From assembly GCF_002583555.1 (NCBI RefSeq), contig NZ_BEGX01000002.1, forward strand, positions 1 to 64,000: DNA of 64,000 nt, written 5' to 3'. This DNA comes from Pseudonocardia sp. N23 (GTDB lineage: Bacteria; Actinomycetota; Actinomycetes; Mycobacteriales; Pseudonocardiaceae). A program made the translations under genes and the position numbers. Positions 39,943-48,088 of this stretch are shown one piece after another; within the stretch, counting starts at the first letter, position 1; the number at the start of each line of letters is the position of its first letter. The notes under the pieces are model-generated. The model was not told the DNA's origin and searched no databases. It was given only the letters and a program-made list of their open reading frames with translations.

Positions 39943-41586
39943 ATGAGCGGACCGATCGACACCACGAACGGCGTCGAACCGGTCGAGCTGGATGCCGTCG
40001 TCATCGGCACCGGGTTCGCCGGTCTCTGCGCCCTCCACGTCCTGCGCAACGACCTCGGACTCGAGGTCCGGGCGTTCGACGACGCCCCCGGCGTCGGCGG
40101 GACCTGGTACTGGAACTGCTATCCCGGCGCACGCGCGGACACCGAGGTGACCGCGTACTGCTACTCGTTCGACCGGGACCTCTTCGACACGTGGCGCTGG
40201 AGCGAGCGCTACCCACGCCAACCCGAGATCCTCGCCTACCTCAACCACGTCGCCGACCGCTTCGACCTCCGGCGCAGCATCACCCTCGAGACCCGGGTCC
40301 TCAGCGCGACGTTCGACGAGCACGTGAACCGCTGGATCGTCGTCACCGACGGGGGCGAGCGGCTGGCCGCGCGCTTCCTGATCGAGGGCGTCGGCCTGCT
40401 CTCGTCGACGAACACGCCGGCCTTCCCCGGTCAGGAGACCTTCACCGGCGAGATCTTCCACACCGCGCGCTGGCCGCAGTCCGGAACGGGTTTCGCGGGC
40501 AAACGTGTCGGCGTCATCGGTACCGGGTCCAGCGGCGTCCAGGTGATCACCGAGATCGCGCCGGAGGCCGACCACCTCACGGTGTTCCAGCGCTCCGCGC
40601 AGTACAGCGTCCCCGCGCGGCACGGGCAGATCGACCCGGCTTTCCTGGCCGACATCGACGCCGACTACGAGGGCTACTGGCAACGCGTACGCGGTTCCAT
40701 CACCGGGTTCGGCTTCGAGGAGAGCACGACGCCGGCGAGCGCGGTGAGCGACGAGGAGCGCGAGGCGGTGTTCGAGCGCTGGTGGCGGCACGGCGGCGGC
40801 TTCCAGTTCATGTTCGCCACCTTCAGCGACATCGGCGTCGACCTGTTCGCCAACAACGCGGCGACCGACTTCATCAAGCGCAAGATCGCCGCGACCGTCA
40901 CGGATCCGGTGACCGCACGCATGCTCACCCCGACCGATCTCTACGCCAAACGGCCGCTGTGCTGCGACGGCTACTTCGAGACCTACAACCGCGACAACGT
41001 CACCCTCGTCGACGTCAAGGCCGACCCGATCCTCGAGGTCACCCCTCGGGGCATCCGGACCGCGGGCGGCGAGATCGAGCTCGATGTGATCGTCTTCGCC
41101 ACCGGCTTCGACGCCGTCACCGGCAACACTCTCAAGATCGCGCACACCGGCCGCGACGGTGTCGATCTCGCCGACCACTGGGCGCACCGGCCGAGGACGC
41201 ACCTGGGCCTGATGACCAGCGGCTTCCCGAACATGTTCACGATGTTCGGGCCGATGGGGCCCTTCACCAACCAGCCGCCGGCCGACGAGGTCCAGATCGA
41301 GTGGATCGCCGACGCCATCCGCCATCTGCAGCGGACCGGGCAGGAGACCATCGAGCCGACTGCCGAGACCGAGGCGCAGTGGGTCGCCACGTGCGACGAG
41401 ATCGGCAACTCGACCCTGTTCCCGAAGGTCGACTCCTGGATCAACGGTGCGAACGTGCCGGGCAAGCCCGTCACGATCATGTTCTACATGGCCGGCCTCG
41501 GCGCCTACGCCGAGCAGCTGCGCGAGGCCCAGGAGAAGGAGTACCCGGGCTTCCGGTTCACCACCACCGACCGCACCCCCGCCTGA
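39943..41586 (+). CDS. Type I Baeyer-Villiger monooxygenase
   Basis: The 547-residue flavin- and NADPH-dependent monooxygenase has an FAD Rossmann motif VVIGTGFAGLCALHVL (about residue 20), GGTWYWNCYPGARAD, the BVMO fingerprint FTGEIFHTARWP (fits FxGxxxHxxxWP), a second Rossmann motif VGVIGTGSSGVQVI and VIVFATGFDAVTG. It resembles cyclohexanone/steroid-type BVMOs and would convert a cyclic or acyclic ketone to a lactone or ester. The start is ATG 39943, close behind two motif copies. It is followed by an SDR gene 35 bp later. The SDR would supply the ketone and neighbouring hydrolases would open the lactone. Confidence 0.93.
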   Translation: MSGPIDTTNGVEPVELDAVVIGTGFAGLCALHVLRNDLGLEVRAFDDAPGVGGTWYWNCYPGARADTEVTAYCYSFDRDLFDTWRWSERYPRQPEILAYLNHVADRFDLRRSITLETRVLSATFDEHVNRWIVVTDGGERLAARFLIEGVGLLSSTNTPAFPGQETFTGEIFHTARWPQSGTGFAGKRVGVIGTGSSGVQVITEIAPEADHLTVFQRSAQYSVPARHGQIDPAFLADIDADYEGYWQRVRGSITGFGFEESTTPASAVSDEEREAVFERWWRHGGGFQFMFATFSDIGVDLFANNAATDFIKRKIAATVTDPVTARMLTPTDLYAKRPLCCDGYFETYNRDNVTLVDVKADPILEVTPRGIRTAGGEIELDVIVFATGFDAVTGNTLKIAHTGRDGVDLADHWAHRPRTHLGLMTSGFPNMFTMFGPMGPFTNQPPADEVQIEWIADAIRHLQRTGQETIEPTAETEAQWVATCDEIGNSTLFPKVDSWINGANVPGKPVTIMFYMAGLGAYAEQLREAQEKEYPGFRFTTTDRTPA

Positions 41587-41621
41587 CCCATCCGAACATC
41601 CCCAACGAAGAGGACCGTCAC

Positions 41622-42470
41622 ATGGGAAAGCTCGACGGCAAGGTCGCACTGATCACCGGCGCCGGTCGGGGGCAGGGCCGCTCACACGCCCTCACCCTGG
41701 CGCGCGAAGGCGCCGACATCATCGCGGTCGACGTGCCGGGCGACGTCGACAGCATCGAGTACGCGCTCTCGAGCAGCGACGACCTGGCCGAGACCGTCAA
41801 GGGCGTCGAGGAGCTCGACCGCCGCATCGTCGCGATCGAGGGCGACGCACGCTCGCAGGAGGCCCTGGACGGAGCTGTGGCCGCCGGCCTCTCCGAGTTC
41901 GGCCAGATCGACATCCTGGTCGCCAACCACGGCGTGCTCAGCATCGAACCCTTCTGGGAGATGAGCGAGGAACGCTGGAACCAGATGCTCGACATCAACC
42001 TGTCGGGCATGTGGCGCGCCGCAAAGGCCGTCACCCCCCACATGATCGAACGTGGCCGGGGCGCCATCTGCATGACGGCCTCCATCAACGCGATCGAGAC
42101 CGGCCCCGGCTACACCCACTACAACGTGTCCAAGGCCGGCGTCGTCATGCTGATGAAGAACATCGCACTGGAGCTGGGTGGCTACGGCATCCGCTGCAAC
42201 GCGATCTGCCCGGGCGCGGCGAACACCAAGATCGTGGACTGGCAGGGGCTCTACGACAACCTGATCTTCCCGGGCGCCGGGCACTCGGACCTCTGGGATG
42301 CCACGAAGAACTGGACGGCGCTCAAGGGCCGGCGGCTGCTCGACCCGCAGACACTGTCGAACGGCGTCCTGTTCCTCGTGTCCGACGACGCCGCCGACAT
42401 CACCGGCGTCGCGATGCCGATCGACGCGGGGCACCTCATCCTGCCCGGCTTCAACCACACCCCCGGCTGA
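41622..42470 (+). CDS. Mycofactocin-coupled SDR oxidoreductase (4 of 4)
   Basis: The 282-residue SDR has TGAGRGQGRSHALTL and EGADIIAVDVPGD, then VANHGVLS (NHG instead of NAG), a Ser in MTASINAIE, the catalytic YNVSK and IRCNAICPGAANTKI. It is the most divergent of the four but keeps the subfamily glycine motif and length. AAGAGGACCGTCAC precedes ATG 41622. It is co-transcribed with the BVMO. It probably oxidises the alcohol whose ketone the BVMO attacks (inferred). Confidence 0.9.
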   Translation: MGKLDGKVALITGAGRGQGRSHALTLAREGADIIAVDVPGDVDSIEYALSSSDDLAETVKGVEELDRRIVAIEGDARSQEALDGAVAAGLSEFGQIDILVANHGVLSIEPFWEMSEERWNQMLDINLSGMWRAAKAVTPHMIERGRGAICMTASINAIETGPGYTHYNVSKAGVVMLMKNIALELGGYGIRCNAICPGAANTKIVDWQGLYDNLIFPGAGHSDLWDATKNWTALKGRRLLDPQTLSNGVLFLVSDDAADITGVAMPIDAGHLILPGFNHTPG

Positions 42471-42477
42471 CCCGGGG

Positions 42478-42506
42478 CCGGGCCACCCGGCTCCCGGGTG
42501 GCCCGG
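42478..42506. terminator. Perfect bidirectional terminator hairpin
   Basis: CCGGGCCACCCGG (42478-42490) and its exact complement (42494-42506) with a three-base loop, between the convergent SDR and thioesterase genes. Confidence 0.85.
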
Positions 42507-42565
42507 CGATCCCCGGCGTGCCCGATCCCAGCGGACCCGGCGGCGGGCCGCCGAGATCGCGGCAG

Positions 42566-42976
42566 CTACGTCGGAACCCCGAGCTGGAGCGTGCGTCGCA
42601 CGTCGGCGGGCCACGGTGTCGCCGCGGGCGAGTCGGGCGTCGCGTGGACGACCGTCGTCGAACCGGTCGCGGCGACCACCGCGGCGGACCGGACCTCGAA
42701 GTCGTAGCGCAGCGACGTCCTGCCGAGATGCCCGACCGCCAGTTCGATCTGCACCTGCTGGCCGAACCAGAGCCGGTCGCGGAAGTCGACCTCGTAACGC
42801 ACCCGCGGAATCCGGCCGAAGAGTCCGGCGAGCCCGAGGCCGCCCAGCAGCTCGGCCTCGGCCGCCTCGACCCACCTCAGCACGACGCCGTTGTGGTAGT
42901 GCCCGGACGCGTCGGTGTCGGCCCACTCGACGGCCCGGACGATGGTGGCCGACGGCCGGGTGGCGGCCGCGGTCAC
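42566..42976 (-). CDS. Hot-dog-fold acyl-CoA thioesterase (4-HBT type)
   Basis: A 136-residue thioesterase with the 4-hydroxybenzoyl-CoA thioesterase signature WADTDASGHYHNGVVLRWVEAAEAEL, whose Asp is catalytic, followed by RYEVDFRDRLWFGQQVQIELAV and SLRYDFEVRS. It is translationally coupled to the maleate-isomerase gene (GTGA overlap at 42973-42976). In this gentisate cluster it would most simply release gentisate from gentisyl-CoA made by the 5-hydroxylase, feeding the dioxygenase. Confidence 0.88.
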   Translation of the reverse strand: MTAAATRPSATIVRAVEWADTDASGHYHNGVVLRWVEAAEAELLGGLGLAGLFGRIPRVRYEVDFRDRLWFGQQVQIELAVGHLGRTSLRYDFEVRSAAVVAATGSTTVVHATPDSPAATPWPADVRRTLQLGVPT

Positions 42977-43773
42977 GGCGCCACCACCGCGGGTGGGTCC
43001 GCGAGCGCGTGGTCGCCACCGAGCAGCGCGCCACCCAGCGGCGCGAACGCAGGCAGGTCCAGCGCGCGCAGCATCCGGTGCGTCGTGGCGGCGGCGGCCG
43101 ACAGGACGGGCTTGCCGAGCAGCTCCTGGACCTCGTCGAGGACGGCGAGCGAGGGCATCTGCACACACGCCGACAGCACGACCGCGTCGGCGTCGGACCG
43201 GTCGAGCTCCCTCGCGTGCGCAATGAGGCCGCGCGGGTCGAGTGCCGCGACGTCGAGGTTGTCGGGAACGCCGAGCGCGAGGTGGTCGAGGACGGTGACT
43301 CCCTCGGCCTCGATGTAGTCGACGACGGTGCGCGTCAGCGCAGGCAGGTACGGCGCGATCAGCACGATGCGCCGCGCGTCGAGCACCCGCAGGCCGTCGA
43401 CCAGCGCACCGGCACTGGTCACCACGGGTGCGGGGCCGCCGTTGTCGACGGTGCGCTGATGCAGCCGTCGCTGCGACTCGCGGTGGTAGCCGGGCCCCAT
43501 GCTCATGATCGCGACGAGGCAGGCGTAGCCGAGGACGTCGACGCGGGCGTCGGAGAGCTCGACGGCGCACCGGTCGGACTGGGCGTCCATCGCGGCGAGC
43601 TCGTCCGCGGTCACCTGCGTCATGCGCATCCGGCTGGAGTGGAAGGTGAACCGCTCCGGCGCCACGGTCTCCCGCGCCCGCAACAGTGCCGGGATCTCCG
43701 TCTCCATCGTGACGTTGGAGCTGGGGACGATCTGGCCGATCCGGTAGGGGCGGGTCGTCGCGCTCCAGCTCAT
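42973..43773 (-). CDS. Maleate isomerase-like Asp/Glu racemase-family protein
   Basis: The 266-residue protein begins with IGQIVPSSNVTMETEIPALL, the hallmark of maleate cis-trans isomerases. It has the two expected active-site cysteines in LGYACLVAIMS and LSACVQMPSL. GPAPVVTSAGALVDGL and HRMLRALDLPAF also fit. The reaction is maleate to fumarate. ATG 43773 overlaps the FAH-family stop by 4 bp, so it is made together with the hydrolase that would release maleate from maleylpyruvate. Arylmalonate decarboxylase is a related alternative but lacks the PSSN-TxxE start. Confidence 0.85.
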   Translation of the reverse strand: MSWSATTRPYRIGQIVPSSNVTMETEIPALLRARETVAPERFTFHSSRMRMTQVTADELAAMDAQSDRCAVELSDARVDVLGYACLVAIMSMGPGYHRESQRRLHQRTVDNGGPAPVVTSAGALVDGLRVLDARRIVLIAPYLPALTRTVVDYIEAEGVTVLDHLALGVPDNLDVAALDPRGLIAHARELDRSDADAVVLSACVQMPSLAVLDEVQELLGKPVLSAAAATTHRMLRALDLPAFAPLGGALLGGDHALADPPAVVAP

Positions 43774-44609
43774 CGGGCGTCGACCACCGGGTTGCGCAAC
43801 GTCCCGATTCCCTCGACGGTGGCCTCGACGACGTCGCCGGGCCGGAGGAACTGCGGCGGGTTCTGCGCGGCGCCCACCCCCTGCGGGGAGCCGGTCGCGA
43901 TGACGTCGCCGGGTTCGAGCGTCATTCCCGAGGAGATGTCGGCGATCAGCTCGGCGACCGTGAAGAGCATGTGGGCCGTGTTGCCCTTCTGCTTCACCTC
44001 GTCGTTGACCTTCAGGCCCAGCGCGAGTGTCTGCGGGTCGGGCACCTCGTCGGCGGTGCGTACCGCCGGGCCGAACGGCGCGTAGGAGTCCTGGCCCTTG
44101 GAGAAGAACCACTGCCCGGAGCGGCGCTGGTCACGCGCGGAGATGTCGTTGACGATCGAGTAGCCGAACACGTGGACGAGCGCGTCCTCGCGGGAGACCT
44201 TGCGCGCGGTCCGCCCGATGACGACGGCGAGCTCGCACTCCCAGTCGAGCTGCTCGGTGAGGTCGCCGTCGTGCAGGATCGGCTCCCCCGGCCCGACGAC
44301 CGCGGTACCGGGCTTGGAGAACAGCACCGGCCGGGTCGGCAGCTCCTTCGCCGTGTCGAGGGTGCGTGCGGACTCGTCGACGTGCTCGACGTAGTTCAGG
44401 CCGACCCCGACGATCTTGCCGGGCCGGAACGGGGCGTGCAGCCGCACGTCCTCACGCGGGAGGCGCGGGCCGTCGAGCGCGGGCAGGGCGGCCGCGCCGA
44501 AGAGGGCGGACATGTCGTCGACGTGCGCGGACAGGTCGACGACCTCGTCGCCGTCCAGGGCGCCGGGCCGGAACGGGCCGGCGGCGACGGAGAAGGTGAC
44601 CAGGAGCAT
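43770..44609 (-). CDS. FAH-family hydrolase (acylpyruvate/maleylpyruvate hydrolase)
   Basis: The 279-residue FAH-domain enzyme has KIVGVGLNYVEHVDES (about residue 68), the metal ligands in LDWECELAVVIG (Glu-x-Glu) and an aspartate in VNDISARDQRRSGQWFFSKG (in parts), ending GDVIATGSPQGVGAAQNPP. Members hydrolyse maleyl- or fumarylpyruvate and similar acylpyruvates. With gentisate dioxygenase immediately upstream (11 bp) and a maleate isomerase downstream, direct hydrolysis of maleylpyruvate to maleate and pyruvate is the best reading. No maleylpyruvate isomerase is present in the window. Confidence 0.9.
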   Translation of the reverse strand: MLLVTFSVAAGPFRPGALDGDEVVDLSAHVDDMSALFGAAALPALDGPRLPREDVRLHAPFRPGKIVGVGLNYVEHVDESARTLDTAKELPTRPVLFSKPGTAVVGPGEPILHDGDLTEQLDWECELAVVIGRTARKVSREDALVHVFGYSIVNDISARDQRRSGQWFFSKGQDSYAPFGPAVRTADEVPDPQTLALGLKVNDEVKQKGNTAHMLFTVAELIADISSGMTLEPGDVIATGSPQGVGAAQNPPQFLRPGDVVEATVEGIGTLRNPVVDAR

Positions 44610-44620
44610 CGGGATCCCTT

Positions 44621-45733
44621 TCAGACGGCCTGGTGGCCGTTGTTGTCGGCGTATGCCTCTTCGCGGTAGAAGCCGAGCGAGCGCATCACCGGGAAGTCGG
44701 TGAACGAGAACAGGCACGCGTCGTCGGACGCGCTGGCGTTGGCGTGCTCGTGCCAGGCCCACGACGGGATGACGAAGATGTCGCCCTCGGTCCAGTCGAA
44801 ACGGACCCCGTTGATCACGGTGTGACCGGAGCCCTTGGCCGCGGTGTAGACCTGCGACCCGACCTGGCGGTGCGCCAGCGTGTGCTCGCCCGGGCGCAGC
44901 ATCTGCATGTGCGCGCTCATCGTGGGCATGACGGAACCGCCGGTCAGCGGGTTGGAGTACTCCATGATGATGCCGTCGTACGGCGAGCCGTCCGAGGCGG
45001 TCGCCGCGTTCTGCAGCGCCTCGTAGGTGGGTTCCCACGGGTAGGCGGTGAGTGGTGAGTACCGCTTGTCCCAGGGGTCGCCGACGGGCCGCAGCTGCCC
45101 CGCGCCGTAGGTGAGCACGGACGAGTTCGTGACCCCGTCCTGCTTCTGGTGGAGGTCGGGGTGCACCTCGTAGAACGGCGCGTCGAGGGCGTTGACGAGC
45201 GGGATGTCGAGCCCGTCCTGCCAGATCACGGCACCGTCGGACTCCACGCCCTCGTTGCCGTGCTCGTGCCAGGTCCCGCCCGGCGTGATCGCGAAGTCGC
45301 GCGGGCCGACCGCGAGCTTCTGCCCGTCGACGATCGTCCAGGCGCCCTCGCCCTCCAGTACGAACCGCAGCGCGGACGCCTGGTGGCGGTGGGCGGTCAT
45401 CGACTCGCCGGGCGCCATCACCTGCAGTCCGGTGTAGAGCAGCCCGCAGGTGGCGGCGATGTCGCGCAGGTCGGGGTTGTAGAGCGCGACGACCCGGCGG
45501 CCGGCGTCGTCGCCGCTGACGAGGCCCAACGCCTCCAGCACGAGCGGGCGCAGGTCGGCGTAGCGCCACAGCATCGGGCGCGAGCGGGGCTGCGGGTACC
45601 AGGGCTCGATCTTGTTGGCGATCGTCCACAGTGCGCCCGCGTCGAGCTCTTCGAGCCGCCGGTAGTAGGCCGCCAGCTCCGCGGTGTCACGCACCCGGGC
45701 GCGGCCGAGGACGTCGTCACTCAGGTCGGTCAT
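44621..45733 (-). CDS. Gentisate 1,2-dioxygenase
   Basis: The 370-residue bicupin iron dioxygenase has an N-terminal cupin with the Fe(II) ligands in MTAHRHQASALRFVLEGEGAWT and TPGGTWHEHGNEG, and a second cupin with LRPGEHTLAHRQVGSQVYT and IPSWAWHEH. WYPQPRSRPMLWRYADLRPL is a family mark. It cleaves gentisate to maleylpyruvate with O2. ATG 45733 has GAGGAGGC upstream; an adjacent GTG (45736) is less likely. It heads the four-gene leftward operon and is divergent from the salicylyl-CoA hydroxylase, with an operator-like dyad between. Confidence 0.95.
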   Translation of the reverse strand: MTDLSDDVLGRARVRDTAELAAYYRRLEELDAGALWTIANKIEPWYPQPRSRPMLWRYADLRPLVLEALGLVSGDDAGRRVVALYNPDLRDIAATCGLLYTGLQVMAPGESMTAHRHQASALRFVLEGEGAWTIVDGQKLAVGPRDFAITPGGTWHEHGNEGVESDGAVIWQDGLDIPLVNALDAPFYEVHPDLHQKQDGVTNSSVLTYGAGQLRPVGDPWDKRYSPLTAYPWEPTYEALQNAATASDGSPYDGIIMEYSNPLTGGSVMPTMSAHMQMLRPGEHTLAHRQVGSQVYTAAKGSGHTVINGVRFDWTEGDIFVIPSWAWHEHANASASDDACLFSFTDFPVMRSLGFYREEAYADNNGHQAV

Positions 45734-45787
45734 CACGCCTCCTCATCTGTCGTCGCCAATCCAACATAGCGTCTTTTCAACGACAGC

Positions 45788-45808
45788 AACAGAAGCTAAT
45801 GTTCTGTT
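45788..45808. promoter_or_regulatory. Operator-like dyad between gentisate and salicylyl-CoA operons
   Basis: AACAGAA-N7-TTCTGTT is a perfect inverted repeat in the 103-bp intergenic region. It is AT-richer than its surroundings and of MarR/TetR-type size. It could coordinate both divergent operons. The regulator is not identified. Confidence 0.5.
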
Positions 45809-45836
45809 CAGTCGACCAGCGTCAGGAGTGAGGAAT

Positions 45837-48083
45837 ATGAGGATCGCCGTCGTGGGTGGAGGTCCGGGCGGCCTCTATCTCGCCGCGCTGGCGAAGCAGC
45901 TGGACCCGGCCTCTCAGGTGGTGGTGTTCGAGCGCAACGCCTTCGACGACACCTTCGGCTTCGGGGTCGTCTTCTCCGACGAGACGCTGGAGGGGTTCGA
46001 GCAGGCCGACCCGGTGCTGTTCGCCGCCGTCTCCGCGCAGTTCGCGCGCTGGTCGGACATCGACGTCGTCCATCGCGGCGAGACGGTCACCTCGGGTGGG
46101 CACGGCTTCTCGGCGATCAACCGCCGGGTACTGCTCGAGCTGCTCGCCCGGCGGTGCACCGACGTCGGCGTCGACGTCCGGTTCCGCACCGTCGCTCCCC
46201 CCGTCGAGACGCTCCGCGCCGAGTACGACCTCGTCGTCGCCGCCGACGGCGCACGCTCGTCCATCCGCACGTCGCACGCCTCGGTGTTCGGCCCGGACCT
46301 CGACGTCCGTGGTGCCCGATACATGTGGCTCGGCCTGGACCGGGCGCTCGACGCGTTCACCTTCGTCGCGAGGCAGACCGCCCAAGGCGCGCTGATGGTG
46401 CACGCCTACCCGTTCTCCGAGACCCGGTCGACGTTCATCGTCGAGGCCGGCGAGAGCACCTGGCGCGCACTGGGTTTCGACGCGGTCGACGCCGAGTCGC
46501 TGCCTCCCGGGGTCAGCGACGAGGCGAGCATCGCCGCGCTCGCGGACCTCTTCCGCGACGAGCTGGGCGGCGCCGAGCTCGTCGCGAACAACTCGAAGTG
46601 GCTGCGCTTCACCACGGTCCGCAACCGCCGCTGGCACGACGGCAACCTCGTCCTGCTCGGCGACGCCGCCCACACCGCGCACTTCTCCATCGGTTCGGGA
46701 ACCAAGCTCGCGATGGAGGACGCGCTCGCGCTGGCCGCGTCCCTGCGCCGGCACACCGAGGTACCGACGGCACTGGCGGCGTACGAGTCCGAACGCCGGC
46801 CGGTCGTCGAGTCGACCCAGCGCGCCGCGCAGGCGAGCCTGGAGTGGTTCTCCGACGTCGACCACGTGACCGGTCTCGACCCGCAGCAGTTCGCGTTCAA
46901 CCTGCTCACCCGCAGCCGCCGCGTCACCTTCGACAACCTCGCGGTCCGCGACCCCGGTTACGCCGCGGAGGTCCGGACACACTTCGCTCCCGGCGCGCCG
47001 CCGCTGTTCCAGCCCTTCACGCTGGGAAACCTGTTGTTGCACAACAGGATCATCGCCGCTCCGGTGACCGTTGACGCCGCATGCGACGGCGTCCCGGGCG
47101 ACGCGGAGATGCTCATGTTGTCCGCGGCAGCCGTCGGCGGGGCGGCGCTCGTGCTCACGGGCGGTACCGCGGTCTCGCCCGACGCGAGGGCGTGCGAGTC
47201 CTCGAGCGGGCTCTGGGACGACGCCCACGTCGCGGCCTGGCGGGTGATCACCGACCGCATCCACGCCACGTCCGGCGCCCGGGTCGGCGTCCAGCTCACC
47301 CACGCCGGCCGCCGCGGGGTCGCCCCCGTCGCACCGACGCCGGTCCCCTACCGCGAGGGCGACCCCGCACCGGGACCGGTCGACGAGGACGCCGTCGTGG
47401 CCGCGTTCGCCGACGCCGCCCGCCGGGCCGCCGACGCGGGGTTCGACGCGCTCGAGCTGCACGCCGGTCACGGGCACCTGCTCTCGACGTACCTGTCGCC
47501 GCTGACCCACCCGGGCGACCTCGCCGATCGGCTGCGGTTCCCCCTGCGCGTCCTCGACGCCGTCAGGGCCGTCTGGTCCGGGCCGCTGCTCGTCCGCATC
47601 TCCGCCGTCGACCACGCACCCGGCGGCCAGACGATCGAGGACGCCGTCGAGGTCGCCAGGGCACTGGCCGCGCACGGCGCCGGCGCCGTCGACGTCTCCT
47701 CGGGCGAGGTCGTCGCGCACCAGCGGCCGAACTACGGCCGCAGCTACCAGACGCCGCTCGCCGAGCGGATCCGCCACGACGCCGGTGTGCCGGTCGTCGC
47801 CGTCGGCGGCATCTCCACCGCCGACGACGCCAACTCGATCGTCCTCGCCGGGCGGGCCGACCTCGTCGCGGTGGGCCGGGCGGTCCTGCACGACCCGGCC
47901 TGGGCGCTGCACGCGGCCGTCGCGCTGGGCTGGGACGACGTCGAGTGGCCCGTCCACCTGCGTGCCGGGGCCGCACCGCCGCCGACCGCCCGGCGCGTCC
48001 CCCCGCGTCTGACCCTCACCGATCCCGAGCCGCTGCCGGTCCACCGCCGCTGGCGCCCACTGCTGACCTCCGCGAAGGGTTGA
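45837..48083 (+). CDS. Bifunctional salicylyl-CoA 5-hydroxylase/oxidoreductase
   Basis: The 748-residue fusion has an N-terminal FAD monooxygenase (about residues 1-390: MRIAVVGGGPGGLYLAALAK, FGVVFSDETLEGF, GDAAHTAHFSIGSGTKLAMEDALA) joined to a C-terminal FMN old-yellow-enzyme-like barrel (about 400-720: PLFQPFTLGNLLLHNRIIAAPV, VQLTHAGRRG, DALELHAGHGHLLSTYLSP). The same architecture occurs in salicylyl-CoA 5-hydroxylases and 2-aminobenzoyl-CoA monooxygenase/reductase. With gentisate dioxygenase alongside, conversion of salicylyl-CoA to gentisyl-CoA is most likely. AGGAGTGAGG precedes ATG 45837. It heads an operon with nitrilase and CoA ligase. Confidence 0.92.
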   Translation: MRIAVVGGGPGGLYLAALAKQLDPASQVVVFERNAFDDTFGFGVVFSDETLEGFEQADPVLFAAVSAQFARWSDIDVVHRGETVTSGGHGFSAINRRVLLELLARRCTDVGVDVRFRTVAPPVETLRAEYDLVVAADGARSSIRTSHASVFGPDLDVRGARYMWLGLDRALDAFTFVARQTAQGALMVHAYPFSETRSTFIVEAGESTWRALGFDAVDAESLPPGVSDEASIAALADLFRDELGGAELVANNSKWLRFTTVRNRRWHDGNLVLLGDAAHTAHFSIGSGTKLAMEDALALAASLRRHTEVPTALAAYESERRPVVESTQRAAQASLEWFSDVDHVTGLDPQQFAFNLLTRSRRVTFDNLAVRDPGYAAEVRTHFAPGAPPLFQPFTLGNLLLHNRIIAAPVTVDAACDGVPGDAEMLMLSAAAVGGAALVLTGGTAVSPDARACESSSGLWDDAHVAAWRVITDRIHATSGARVGVQLTHAGRRGVAPVAPTPVPYREGDPAPGPVDEDAVVAAFADAARRAADAGFDALELHAGHGHLLSTYLSPLTHPGDLADRLRFPLRVLDAVRAVWSGPLLVRISAVDHAPGGQTIEDAVEVARALAAHGAGAVDVSSGEVVAHQRPNYGRSYQTPLAERIRHDAGVPVVAVGGISTADDANSIVLAGRADLVAVGRAVLHDPAWALHAAVALGWDDVEWPVHLRAGAAPPPTARRVPPRLTLTDPEPLPVHRRWRPLLTSAKG

Positions 48084-48088
48084 TCGCC

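Noticed and set aside
38674..41649. A 991-codon minus-strand frame suggesting a giant thiolase fusion
   Set aside because: Only the 3' 380 codons match the thiolase family. The upstream part is antisense to the BVMO, and a good ribosome site precedes ATG 39816.
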